IMG/VR virus record: IMGVR_UViG_3300048919_000589
Coordinates: 1-26,149 of that record
DNA from: a virus
Strand: one strand, 5' to 3'
DNA: 26,149 nt
Shown piece after piece: positions 1-7,760 of the stretch. Numbering within the stretch: the first letter of the stretch is position 1; each line of letters opens with the position of its first letter. The translations under genes and the position numbers were made by a program. The notes beneath the pieces were generated by a model that saw only the letters and a program-made list of their open reading frames with translations, searched no databases and had not been told where the DNA came from.

Positions 1-1641
1 ATGAAATTAGTGGCTCATAGTACACAACAGAAATTACGCGGCGGATATTATACACCTAGAGAGTTATCTGATTTTATTGTTCGATGGGCTTTTCAAAATG
101 GTCACAAAAAGAAAATTTTAGAGCCAAGTTGTGGTGATGGAATTTTCTTTGAAAGTATTATAAATCATAGTGATACTAGTGATATTAGTTGTTTAGGCAT
201 AGAATTAGATGCTGTTGAAGCTGAAAAATCCCAGAATTTAGTTGAAAACTATTCTAGTATACGTATTATAAACGATGACTTTTTCAATGTGTTTGAACAA
301 GAGTTAAAAAACACTGAATTTGATCTTATTCTTGGTAACCCTCCTTATATCAGATATCAGTATTTAACAGCAGAACAGAGAGAAGTACAGTCGAAAATAT
401 TGACTAGTAATAGAATGAAGTCCAATAAGCTAATTAATGCATGGGTATCCTTTGTGGTTGCGTCTGTCCAAGTCTTAAAAGAAGGCGGTAAGGTTGGATT
501 AGTAATTCCAGCAGAATTATTGCAAGTTGCTTATGCAGAGGAGTTAAGATTATTCCTGGTTAATCATCTTTCTAAAATTACAGTTATTACTTTTAAGGAG
601 CTGATTTTTCCTGATGTACAGCAAGAAGTTGTACTGCTTCTAGGAGAGAAATACAGTGGGACAAATAACTGTGATGCTCAAATATCTGTAGTTGAAGTTC
701 AAAACTTGTCTGATTTAAATGATAGCACCTTAACTTCACCTATTGAGTATAAGCAGGTTGATCATAATTCTGAGAAATGGACTCAATATTTCCTAACAAA
801 TAATGAAATTTTAACTATTCGATCTATTAAATCAAATGATTTGTTTGTTAAGTTTAATGATGTAGCAAAAATAGATATTGGCATAACTACAGGGAATAAT
901 AAATATTTTTCTGTTAAGCAAGAAACAGTAGAAAAGTATGATTTATCTTCTGTAACGTTGCCGCTTATAGGAAGAAGTGCACATGCTTCGGGGATATTTT
1001 TTGATCAGGAGGGGTGGCAAGAAAACGTAAATAAAGGATTGTTAGCACAACTAGTATATTTCCCTGATATACCAGTAGAACAACTACCTTTAGCTCATCA
1101 AGCTTACATTAGGTGGGGGGAAGAAAACGAACATAATGAGGGTTATAAGTTAGGATTGAGAAAACGATGGTTCCATATTCCATCTGTGTGGCGGCCAGAT
1201 GCATTTTTTCTAAGAAGAAATGATATGTTTCCAAAATTTGTCCTTAATAAAATTGATGCAGTTAGTACTGATACTATGCATCGAATTAAGTTCAAAGAAG
1301 GCCTTAATCCAGATAAGATACTTCTTTCTTATTATAATAGTATTACGTTTGCCTTTACAGAAATAGAGGGGCGGAGTTATGGCGGAGGAGTCCTAGAGGT
1401 CCTTCCAGGTGAACTGGAAAAAGTATTGCTACCTGACATTCAAAAATTTCCCGACAATAAGGTAAACGATCTACTGAAAAAAATTGATTATACAATTCGA
1501 AAGAATGGAGATTTTGAACCGATTTTGGAAGAAGTAGATCAAAGTGTACTAGTTGATTTTCTTGGAATAAGTAAAGAAACGGTTATTCAATTTAGGGGAA
1601 TATGGAAAAAATTTATGAATAGAAGAAGAGATAGAAAATAA
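1..1641 (+). CDS. N6-adenine DNA methyltransferase, Eco57I/TaqI-like
   Basis: A 546-residue protein that probably methylates adenine in a specific DNA site using S-adenosylmethionine. It has a SAM-binding motif I at about residues 39-49 (ILEPSCGDGIF) and the catalytic NPPY at 113-116, in the motif I then motif IV order of gamma-class enzymes. The YYTP motif near residue 16 is also typical of this family. The C-terminal half should be the target recognition domain. The ATG is the first base of the window, so its upstream signals cannot be judged, though the length fits a complete protein. No restriction endonuclease is visible downstream, so a partner, if any, lies upstream; it could also be an orphan or part of a fused type IIG-like system. 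It probably belongs to a defence locus rather than to the phage head operon. Confidence 0.85.
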   Translation: MKLVAHSTQQKLRGGYYTPRELSDFIVRWAFQNGHKKKILEPSCGDGIFFESIINHSDTSDISCLGIELDAVEAEKSQNLVENYSSIRIINDDFFNVFEQELKNTEFDLILGNPPYIRYQYLTAEQREVQSKILTSNRMKSNKLINAWVSFVVASVQVLKEGGKVGLVIPAELLQVAYAEELRLFLVNHLSKITVITFKELIFPDVQQEVVLLLGEKYSGTNNCDAQISVVEVQNLSDLNDSTLTSPIEYKQVDHNSEKWTQYFLTNNEILTIRSIKSNDLFVKFNDVAKIDIGITTGNNKYFSVKQETVEKYDLSSVTLPLIGRSAHASGIFFDQEGWQENVNKGLLAQLVYFPDIPVEQLPLAHQAYIRWGEENEHNEGYKLGLRKRWFHIPSVWRPDAFFLRRNDMFPKFVLNKIDAVSTDTMHRIKFKEGLNPDKILLSYYNSITFAFTEIEGRSYGGGVLEVLPGELEKVLLPDIQKFPDNKVNDLLKKIDYTIRKNGDFEPILEEVDQSVLVDFLGISKETVIQFRGIWKKFMNRRRDRK

Positions 1642-1886
1642 TAATGAAAAGCTATCTTTTTGGTGGATTACGGACATCTATTAACATTGCTGGATTGCCC
1701 TAAAGCAAATGCCCTCTGTGTTTAATAAAAAGATTAAATGTGCAGTCTCTTATTTTTCCAATTACACCAAGCTGAAACAGAGTATAGAATTTGAATATTT
1801 ATCAAAATAGCCGAGAGCATATTGCCCTCGGTTCTTTTACGTTTTTCAAGAATAGCCTCTCTATTCAAAAAAATTGTACTAAACTC
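1642..1886. other. Intergenic region with possible gene remnant
   Basis: No convincing complete gene lies here. A 33-codon open stretch at 1709-1810 (MPSVFNKKIK at its start) looks slightly protein-like but has no good ribosome binding site, and could be the tail of a lost gene such as a partner of the upstream methyltransferase. A terminator-like hairpin sits at 1809-1837. I cannot assign anything further. Confidence 0.4.
1809..1837 (+). terminator. Possible rho-independent terminator
   Basis: The arms CCGAG (1811-1815) and CTCGG (1827-1831), extended by two weaker pairs, are followed by TTCTTTT. It lies between the methyltransferase and the next promoter, where a terminator would be expected. 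The stem is short, so confidence is moderate. Confidence 0.4.
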
Positions 1887-1915
1887 TTGAAAGGCGAACG
1901 TAAATTCGATATAAT
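1887..1915 (+). promoter_or_regulatory. Sigma-A promoter of the polymerase-helicase module
   Basis: TTGAAA at 1887-1892 and a perfect TATAAT at 1910-1915 are separated by exactly 17 bp. This is close to the ideal housekeeping promoter of Firmicutes. The start point would be near 1922, about 97 bp before the TTG start of the polymerase-like gene. No other promoter of this quality is evident before 7319, so the polymerase, small protein and helicase may share this transcript. Confidence 0.75.
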
Positions 1916-1921
1916 AAATAA

Positions 1922-1933
1922 GAACATTTGTTC
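1922..1933. promoter_or_regulatory. LexA (DinR) operator
   Basis: GAACATTTGTTC matches the GAAC-N4-GTTC core of the Bacillus LexA/DinR box and lies exactly on the expected transcription start. A second, weaker copy, GAACGTAAATTC, sits at 1896-1907 between the -35 and -10 elements. Two boxes at these positions would let LexA block RNA polymerase, making the module SOS-inducible. The match is seen directly; regulation by LexA is inferred. Confidence 0.65.
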
Positions 1934-2018
1934 CTTTTCGATGGTGTATAGACAAAATCCATCAGTATTAAACGTTCACAATCATATCACTCAAACCAAC
2001 CAAACAGGAGGCTAAAAT

Positions 2019-3887
2019 TTGTACACTAATCCAACTCGAAATCAATACCAAATCAATCTGTTTCACTTTAACGAGATCACTCATGAAGGTGACCAGCTTT
2101 ACGCACCGTCATCCATTAATCGTACCATCACCGTATCTGACAGTATCTATCTCGATCAACTCAAGCGAGTCGTAGCAGAGCATGATCCTTCCACCGATGT
2201 TACCGAAGTGATCTTTATGCTCAAAGCTGATCAAATTGACGAAGACGATCCATCCCAACTTGCTCTTTTTGAACGTATATTACGAGAGGGCATCTATTAT
2301 AATGGAAGGAAATATGTTCGTTCAATTAAATCACCTGCGATGGGACGTACACAGCGAACAGAATTTATCCAAGAAAAATATGTCGCTGATCTGTATCGAC
2401 GCATTACACTCGGCAAAATACTACCACTCACCAATATCCATAAGTGGGAAGCAGCTCTAAGTGTGAGTCGTTCGGCAGCACAGCCAGTTCGGTATATTCC
2501 ACGTATCGTTGTTATTCCAGATTATGAAAAGGAAACGATCATTGAGGATGTATGGAAAGTGGAAAAGTGTGCTGAAGATTTGGAGCAACAGAAGTTAATA
2601 TTCGAGGAAAAAACAAAGCAACGTGAATATTTTAAAGCGAAGAAAGAATTGAAGCCATCCAAGGAACATTTACATAAGTTAGATCGTATACCGAATAAAA
2701 CGATCTCATGGAATGGTCGCACAAAGTCTGTTCCTGATCCAAAAGACTATAAAACTTTTAATGGATGGAATAAAAAGAATCGTCGTGTGAAGTTGGAGGA
2801 GATTCCTATTCCTGCTCGTTCGGTTATGTACGATGAGTTGTACCCTTGCTATTCCATCGAGCAGACAGAAGAAATCCCAGTCATAGCGATCAATGAAGAG
2901 TCCATCGGATTCAAGCGAGTCAAATATCCAAAGTATGAAAATAAGAATGTCCAGTTTTTCGATGGTCAAGGTCTAATGAGCTTCCAGTTTGCAGAGCGCA
3001 TCGGACAACATCTGAACCTATCCTATTCACCTAATGCAGTTCAGGGAAGACTACCTTATATTAAAGGTAACTTTATCCGATTTGATCTGATGAAATGGTT
3101 CAAGGAAAACAACGTGACAGAAATAAAAGATGTTTTCGATGAATCACAGCCGATCATCGACAAACAGAGTCGTCCTATTGATCTCATCCTCACCAAATCC
3201 TGCTTCAAAGCATGGCATCAATACAGCGAGGGAGAAGCTAAGCCTAAATGTTTGTTTGAAAATATAGCGGAATATGAAGCATTACTGAAAGTACATAATC
3301 ATAATCACTTTTGGGTAGCGAACTATGCGAAGCTTGTATACCAGATGAATGCCTACACACCACTGACATACCAATATATTCATGCGTTGAATCTTACATT
3401 GAACGATTTATTTCAATTAGCTACGCCTCAAATGGATGTCATCAAACGTGTACTACATGGGCAAAAGAATGACACCCATGGAAAGTGGCTTCGAGATATT
3501 GCGTACACGAAAGCGTTCCTACATATGCTAGTCCAAGAAGACGATGAACCCAAAGATGTAGATGAAGAACCCGACGAACAGGAAGATGAAATAGAACGAG
3601 GTCAGAAGAAGCAATTTATCAATGAAATCATCGAAGCTATTGATTTGAATGAACTGATGTTGTATGACGGTAATGTCCGCAAATTTATCGTGAAGCAAGC
3701 CATGCTGAAAGTACAGGATATGTTGAAAGGTCGCATCCCGATTCGAGGTAGCTACTTTTATCTGACCAATGACCCGATTGCATTCATGGAGCATGCCGCT
3801 GGAAAACATGTAACAGGTGTGCTGAAGAAAAATCAAGCCTTTATGATCGGAAACAAGGAAGCCACGTTCTATTCCGGTCACCACTAA
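2019..3887 (+). CDS. QDE-1/YonO-like RNA polymerase, N-terminal part (first double-psi beta-barrel)
   Basis: A 622-residue protein that carries the first catalytic barrel of the RNA polymerase superfamily uniting eukaryotic RNA-silencing polymerases (QDE-1, RDR) and the SPbeta phage single-chain polymerase YonO. The key segment is FFDGQGLMS (Asp at about 315), then QGRLPYIKGN with its lysine at about 349. This follows the family pattern DGxGxxS...QxRxxxxKG. A TTG start at 2019 sits 7 nt after AGGAGG (2006-2011). The frame stops at 3887, just where the family continues with an R-x-P segment; that segment is encoded in the -1 frame (FRSPLTIFNEVGKL, 3872-3913), which runs into the next gene. It is either a split or frameshifted gene. 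SPbeta YonO transcribes DNA from a single chain; activity here depends on how the break is resolved. An acidic linker (about residues 505-525) precedes the end. Confidence 0.75.
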   Translation: MYTNPTRNQYQINLFHFNEITHEGDQLYAPSSINRTITVSDSIYLDQLKRVVAEHDPSTDVTEVIFMLKADQIDEDDPSQLALFERILREGIYYNGRKYVRSIKSPAMGRTQRTEFIQEKYVADLYRRITLGKILPLTNIHKWEAALSVSRSAAQPVRYIPRIVVIPDYEKETIIEDVWKVEKCAEDLEQQKLIFEEKTKQREYFKAKKELKPSKEHLHKLDRIPNKTISWNGRTKSVPDPKDYKTFNGWNKKNRRVKLEEIPIPARSVMYDELYPCYSIEQTEEIPVIAINEESIGFKRVKYPKYENKNVQFFDGQGLMSFQFAERIGQHLNLSYSPNAVQGRLPYIKGNFIRFDLMKWFKENNVTEIKDVFDESQPIIDKQSRPIDLILTKSCFKAWHQYSEGEAKPKCLFENIAEYEALLKVHNHNHFWVANYAKLVYQMNAYTPLTYQYIHALNLTLNDLFQLATPQMDVIKRVLHGQKNDTHGKWLRDIAYTKAFLHMLVQEDDEPKDVDEEPDEQEDEIERGQKKQFINEIIEAIDLNELMLYDGNVRKFIVKQAMLKVQDMLKGRIPIRGSYFYLTNDPIAFMEHAAGKHVTGVLKKNQAFMIGNKEATFYSGHH

Positions 3888-3901
3888 CGATATTTAATGA
3901 A

Positions 3902-5413
3902 GTGGGCAAGCTAGATTTTGTACAAGTACATAACCGATATATGCGTCATTTGGATAATGTGATTGTTCTGAACTGTTGTGATTTAACACTGGCAAGGCTC
4001 GGACTAGGAGATGTCGATGGGGACACGGCTCTCTGTACCAACGATCCCACCATACTCTCAGCAGTGATTGATGCTCCTACGATCATCAATGAAGATGATA
4101 AAAAAGTAGCTGCACCTGTGCCGAATAATATGGACAGCATCGTCAAGATGGAGCTAAAGAGCCTACATAACCTAACTGGTAGATGTACGAATGTGAACAC
4201 GTATTTTCAGAATCTGGCTTTGGAGGAAGGGAGCCTTCAAGCGCGTGTTTTGGAAAACTCCGTTTTAAAATTTCTCCAAGGTCAAATCATTGATGCGACC
4301 AAAAATGGACTGGAAGTAGAGATTCCATATGTGCTGGATCGTCTGGCTATCCAAATGCCGTATTTCTTCCGTTTTGTGAATGGTGGTAAAGCGAAGGATT
4401 ATCAGCACTCAACCAAATCGCCGTTTAACCAGTTTTGTGTTAAGGCAGAAAAGTACATAGATGACAAGTTCCAGATGAAAGATGGCAAACTGGATCAGTC
4501 GATTTTGGGCATCGAGAGTACGAAACAATTGTTACAGGATATGAGCAAGGTTAGCCAGCCCAAGTTTCTGAGCTATTTAGCCCGCATTGAACCGCTGTAT
4601 ACAGAATACAACGAGCAGAAAAAAACAATTGATTATCGCTTGATGCAATTTAACGAACTGAAAAAATGGGAACGGGATAATGATACCCGGAAAGCAATCA
4701 GCGCGGAATACGCCAGGTTAAGAGAGGAATACAAAACTCGGTGTGAAGAGATCTGTCCGTACCCTTCGATACTTGCCAGTGTAGCTGTGGAGATCGCTTA
4801 TCAAAATTATGGAACGTACTCCTTTGTATGGTTGTTTGTAGATGGACTACTGGAAAATCTAAAGCAGCATGAAAATGTATTGAAAAAGGAAGTACGAAAG
4901 GTGAACCGACTCACCAATCGTAATGTAGAAGGCAAGGAGCTTATCGTTCAAGCTGGCATCGCTACCATAGATGATCTGGAGTTTCCATTCCATGTGCCAG
5001 ATGGTGTGTATTCATTATTTGAAATTATGGGACAATTCTTTATTGGGCATGAAGCTGAGAGGGAAACCGTAGTACAAACCAGTCATACGCCTTCTTTGCT
5101 GGATGGGAAAAGTACAAGGCGAATATTGAGGAATTATCCGCTTGGCTTCAGCACATTGAAAAGGTCTCAGGAAGAATCACAGTCGATAGCTGACCAGGTG
5201 TTAGGCAAGACATGGCGGATTCAAATAGTCAAATACCAATATGTTCATATTGTAGATGAGCAGGGGAAAGTGAAGTGTATCATTCCGAGAGATCAGGTCA
5301 TTCGTCGAGATGAGGGGTTATCCTTATTAGATTTTGACGGAGCGACAATTGAATTTATCAGGATTGAGAAAGTCACGAAATCGAGCTTTAAGGCGGTAGT
5401 CCATATCGAATAA
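3902..5413 (+). CDS. QDE-1/YonO-like RNA polymerase, C-terminal part (catalytic DxDGD barrel)
   Basis: A 503-residue reading frame that carries the metal-binding loop of the same polymerase: LGLGDVDGD, with aspartates at about residues 37, 39 and 41. This equals the DbDGD motif that holds the catalytic magnesium in QDE-1, RDRs and YonO. The GTG at 3902 has no ribosome binding site, and protein-like sequence matching the family (R-S-P, then about 45 residues to DxDGD) extends upstream to at least 3872 in the same frame. The true translated region therefore begins before this GTG. Joined to the upstream gene by a -1 shift near 3864-3880, the product would be about 1130 residues. Downstream it has a helical region and a C-terminal part I do not recognise. 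As a separate subunit it would echo the beta/beta-prime split of cellular RNA polymerase, but a frameshift is the simpler reading. Confidence 0.75.
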   Translation: MGKLDFVQVHNRYMRHLDNVIVLNCCDLTLARLGLGDVDGDTALCTNDPTILSAVIDAPTIINEDDKKVAAPVPNNMDSIVKMELKSLHNLTGRCTNVNTYFQNLALEEGSLQARVLENSVLKFLQGQIIDATKNGLEVEIPYVLDRLAIQMPYFFRFVNGGKAKDYQHSTKSPFNQFCVKAEKYIDDKFQMKDGKLDQSILGIESTKQLLQDMSKVSQPKFLSYLARIEPLYTEYNEQKKTIDYRLMQFNELKKWERDNDTRKAISAEYARLREEYKTRCEEICPYPSILASVAVEIAYQNYGTYSFVWLFVDGLLENLKQHENVLKKEVRKVNRLTNRNVEGKELIVQAGIATIDDLEFPFHVPDGVYSLFEIMGQFFIGHEAERETVVQTSHTPSLLDGKSTRRILRNYPLGFSTLKRSQEESQSIADQVLGKTWRIQIVKYQYVHIVDEQGKVKCIIPRDQVIRRDEGLSLLDFDGATIEFIRIEKVTKSSFKAVVHIE

Positions 5414-5438
5414 TTTGATCATAGTGTGTCATGATCTG

Positions 5439-5458
5439 GCGCCTGTTAACACGGGCGC
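5439..5458. other. GC-rich hairpin after polymerase gene
   Basis: GCGCCTGT and ACGGGCGC form an 8-bp stem (one G-U pair) with a TAAC loop. No T-run follows, so it is not a standard terminator. A second small hairpin, CACCT/AGGTG, follows at about 5466-5482, and both lie just ahead of the next ribosome binding site. They may affect RNA stability or translation of the small downstream gene. Confidence 0.4.
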
Positions 5459-5512
5459 TTGGGTGACACCTGCTATAAAGGTGCGATCCACAAATGAGAG
5501 GAGTGAATCTGA

Positions 5513-5683
5513 TTGAGCTATTTTTATTGTTACGATATTCATTTGTTTAATTATCTGACGAGTAAGGGGTTCTCGTTTATAACGAAGGCACGACAGTATA
5601 AGACGAATGTTTTATTTTCCATGTATCTGAAAACGCCAGAACTATCTGTAGCCATTGATGAATGGGAAGCAACAAATCATTAA
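5513..5683 (+). CDS. Small conserved-looking protein between polymerase and helicase
   Basis: A 56-residue protein starting at TTG, 9 nt after a good ribosome binding site (AGAGGAG, 5497-5503). It reads MSYFYCYDIHLFNYLTSKGF at the N-terminus and ends in IDEWEATNH. The layout, an aromatic segment, then YLxxKGF, then a short strand and a helix, recalls the small phage proteins of the DUF5659 type, but the match is from memory and weak. It sits in the same direction in the 300-base gap between polymerase and helicase, and so probably in the same transcript. Function unknown. Confidence 0.6.
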   Translation: MSYFYCYDIHLFNYLTSKGFSFITKARQYKTNVLFSMYLKTPELSVAIDEWEATNH

Positions 5684-5718
5684 AATGTAGATGTTAGAAA
5701 TGATGTGAGGAGCATTTG

Positions 5719-6279
5719 ATGAGAATTGATGATTATAAGCCAAAGCAAAATGTAACTGAGAAGATAAACGGGGAGGAGGTTGAATGGAAAAATGGAGATA
5801 TCGTTTTAATTAGTAGTGGCACAGCATCGGGCAAATCCTTCTTTATCCGAAATAAGCTGGAACAATTAGCGGATCGGCAAAATGTGAATATCCTTTTATT
5901 GGTTAATCGGAAGAATTTGTACGATCAGAATAAGGAAGCTATCGAAGATTCCTCAAGAATCAAAGTTGAATTATATCAAACGATTGAGAAGCAGCTAAAC
6001 AATGACGAGGAGTACGATTTTTCTCCCTATAAATACATTGTGTGTGATGAGTCGCATTACTTTACTACGGACAGTGGATTTAATGATAATTCGGATGATT
6101 CCCTTCAAGCTATACTCGGATTACAGTCTCAAATCAGGATTTTTATGTCCGCAACGGGTCATGTGTTATTCTCTTACATCAAGGATCAGTACAGATATAA
6201 ACTTAAACAAAAGGGTAATAAAATATGGACGTACTCCATTCCAATAAAATTCAATCAGATTGCATCGTTATCCTTCTAA
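5719..6279 (+). CDS. SF2 helicase, N-terminal ATPase half (broken gene)
   Basis: A 186-residue product with the first RecA-like domain of a DEAD/DEAH-type helicase. It shows Walker A at 34-40 (GTASGKS), Walker B at 110-113 (DESH) and motif III at about 143 (MSATG). The ATG at 5719 is 6 nt after GAGGAG (5707-5712); the TTG one codon upstream is too close. The frame stops at 6279 within a conserved linker: it reads FNQIASLSF and stops, while the -1 frame continues as DFYAVEKWI. Motifs V and VI are on the next open frame, so this fragment alone should not be a working helicase. Similar helicases with a DESHYFTTDSGF-like segment occur in Firmicutes phages and plasmids. Confidence 0.8.
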   Translation: MRIDDYKPKQNVTEKINGEEVEWKNGDIVLISSGTASGKSFFIRNKLEQLADRQNVNILLLVNRKNLYDQNKEAIEDSSRIKVELYQTIEKQLNNDEEYDFSPYKYIVCDESHYFTTDSGFNDNSDDSLQAILGLQSQIRIFMSATGHVLFSYIKDQYRYKLKQKGNKIWTYSIPIKFNQIASLSF

Positions 6280-7319
6280 CAGACTTTTATGCAGTAGAAA
6301 AATGGATTGAGCGCAAATTCAATAAAGCTAACGATAAAATTATATATTTTGCAGACACGATCCAAAAGGCTTTTGAGCTTTACCAGAAGTATGACGATTC
6401 ATTATTCGTATGCAGTAAAAGCAGCAGCAAAAGCAGCAGCAAAAACAAAAAGTATCTCAAACATGTAGATGATGATCAAGTGGAGTCCATGGTCAAGCAA
6501 AATAGGTTTAACTGTAAGTATCTATTCACCACGACAGTGCTTGATAATGGTTTTGATTTGAAAGATGAGCAAATTAAATTAATTGTGTGCGATATATTTG
6601 ATGTGGATACGATGCTACAGTGTATTGGGCGAAAGAGATTCAAGAATGACCAGGATAAGGTTCATGTGGTGTTGCTGAATAGAAACAATAGGAATTTAAA
6701 TAATTATTTGAATTCAGTCCAAATGAAACTGGATGAAGCAGACGCTTTTATTCATGGTGGAGTTGAAGAATGGAAAAAGCTAGTGGGTAAATTTTCGAGG
6801 AAATCCAATTACATCATTAAAGACAACGCAATAAGTGATGGCAAATATAAATCGAAGAAGACGGTGTCCAGAGTTAAATATCTTCAAGCTGTAGCTACGA
6901 GAGATCGGATTAAAGCAATGCTGGATCAGAACAGAGAAACCAATAATTTCAGGGAAGAAACTGGAGGGAAAAAGGAAAGCGATGCCTATATGATGTACAT
7001 TTCGAACTTATTACATAAAAATAAAATCACGTTGATTGAGAAACTATTTGATCAAGAAGAATTATGTAGCTATTTAGATACGATTGTTGGTAAAAGAATA
7101 TACAAAGACGGTCAAAAACAAGTCATTGAAAAATTTGATATCAAGGATTATCGAGGTAGATTACAAAAGGATATTAGCCTATTACAATCCTACCTCCAAT
7201 CGAATCAATTAAAATATGCGATTGGTAGTTTTCCAGATAACCGAAAGAAGTTAGAAGATGGAAGCGGCAATCCCCATAAAGGGAAGCGATATTGGTTAAT
7301 CAGCAAATTTAACGAATAG
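6225..7319 (+). CDS. SF2 helicase, C-terminal half (broken gene)
   Basis: A 364-residue frame that overlaps the N-terminal half by 55 nt and holds the second helicase domain. Motif V-like TTTVLDNGFD is at about 102-111 and motif VI-like QCIGRKR at 132-138. The strand DKIIYFADT (about 37-45) is the usual start of the second RecA-like fold. The ATG at 6225 has only a weak AAGGG upstream. The first 20 or so residues before DFYAVEKW do not look like helicase, so this product more likely arises from a frameshifted gene of about 530 residues. A 12-nt tandem duplication creates SSSKSSSK at about 67-74. The C-terminal 200 residues are Lys-rich and could bind nucleic acid. Confidence 0.78.
   Translation: MDVLHSNKIQSDCIVILLTDFYAVEKWIERKFNKANDKIIYFADTIQKAFELYQKYDDSLFVCSKSSSKSSSKNKKYLKHVDDDQVESMVKQNRFNCKYLFTTTVLDNGFDLKDEQIKLIVCDIFDVDTMLQCIGRKRFKNDQDKVHVVLLNRNNRNLNNYLNSVQMKLDEADAFIHGGVEEWKKLVGKFSRKSNYIIKDNAISDGKYKSKKTVSRVKYLQAVATRDRIKAMLDQNRETNNFREETGGKKESDAYMMYISNLLHKNKITLIEKLFDQEELCSYLDTIVGKRIYKDGQKQVIEKFDIKDYRGRLQKDISLLQSYLQSNQLKYAIGSFPDNRKKLEDGSGNPHKGKRYWLISKFNE
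6417..6444 (+). repeat. 12-nt tandem duplication inside helicase gene
   Basis: Two perfect copies of AAAAGCAGCAGC (6417-6428 and 6429-6440) plus a partial third add Ser-Lys repeats to the helicase. This is a slippage-prone, in-frame microsatellite. Confidence 0.75.
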
Positions 7320-7399
7320 TCGGTTGTAACAAAAAAATCAAATTTTTCTCATTTTCGATAATGCCAAAAAGGTAATACATATAAGGATTTTTTTAATCT

Positions 7400-7457
7400 T
7401 GGACAGCAAATTGTGGAGTAATGCTTATATATACATATATCCATGATTTGCTGTCCA
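7400..7457. ncRNA. Long perfect hairpin, candidate structured RNA or DNA palindrome
   Basis: TGGACAGCAAAT (7400-7411) is perfectly inverted at 7446-7457. In RNA the stem extends inward by two G-U pairs and four Watson-Crick pairs to 18 bp (7400-7417 with 7440-7457). The loop of 22 nt is AT-rich (TTATATATACATATA region). No T-run follows on the plus strand. It lies 80 bp after the helicase stop in a stretch with no gene. It could be an RNA processing or stability element, a small RNA, or a protein-binding DNA palindrome. Confidence 0.5.
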
Positions 7458-7718
7458 GATGATAGAAAAGGTAATGAAATCAACCATTTTATGAAATGTA
7501 AAAAAGCAAAAAAATGAGACAAACCGGAAATGAGCCGCAAAAGGGTGAATTGCCGAAGGCAAGAGGGGAAACGGCGGCAGGTCGATGAATACCGTTTACG
7601 AAGCGTAGCGAAGTGGTTTTTATCGAGATGGTGAGAGAGTTTCCCTTTATGTGGGTACAAACGTTAAGATCAAAAGAAACCGTCAACAAAAATTTGTAAA
7701 CAAATTATTTCTTTCCGT
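7458..7718. other. Non-coding, purine-skewed structured stretch
   Basis: No credible gene is present on either strand. It contains a small GC-rich nested structure: GCCGC (7534-7538) pairs with GCGGC (7574-7578) around the hairpin TTGCC-GAA-GGCAA (7550-7562). A repeated GCGAAG/ACGAAG motif follows at about 7597-7613. The plus strand is strongly purine-rich. It may be a non-coding RNA or the remnant of a mobilisation or plasmid region; neither can be shown here. Confidence 0.35.
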
Positions 7719-7760
7719 AGCCATCCAACAATCGTTGGCTGTCTTCATTTTATTTTTTTG
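7719..7760 (+). terminator. Rho-independent terminator candidate
   Basis: AGCCA (7719-7723) and TGGCT (7736-7740), or alternatively CCAAC and GTTGG inside them, form a hairpin followed by a T-rich tract ending in seven Ts (to 7759). It could end the transcript that runs from the polymerase-helicase module or from the structured stretch before it. Confidence 0.5.

Noticed and set aside
1734-2015. Overlapping frames on both strands before the polymerase
   Set aside because: They run across the sigma-A promoter and LexA box and have no binding sites.
3827-3833. G AAA AAT as a programmed -1 slippery site in the polymerase gene
   Set aside because: The first position does not allow P-site re-pairing, and the family-like first-frame sequence continues about 35 nt beyond it.
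7349-7689. Minus-strand frames of 66-103 codons opposite the hairpin region
   Set aside because: Their composition is not protein-like, they read through the inverted repeat, and no binding site is present.
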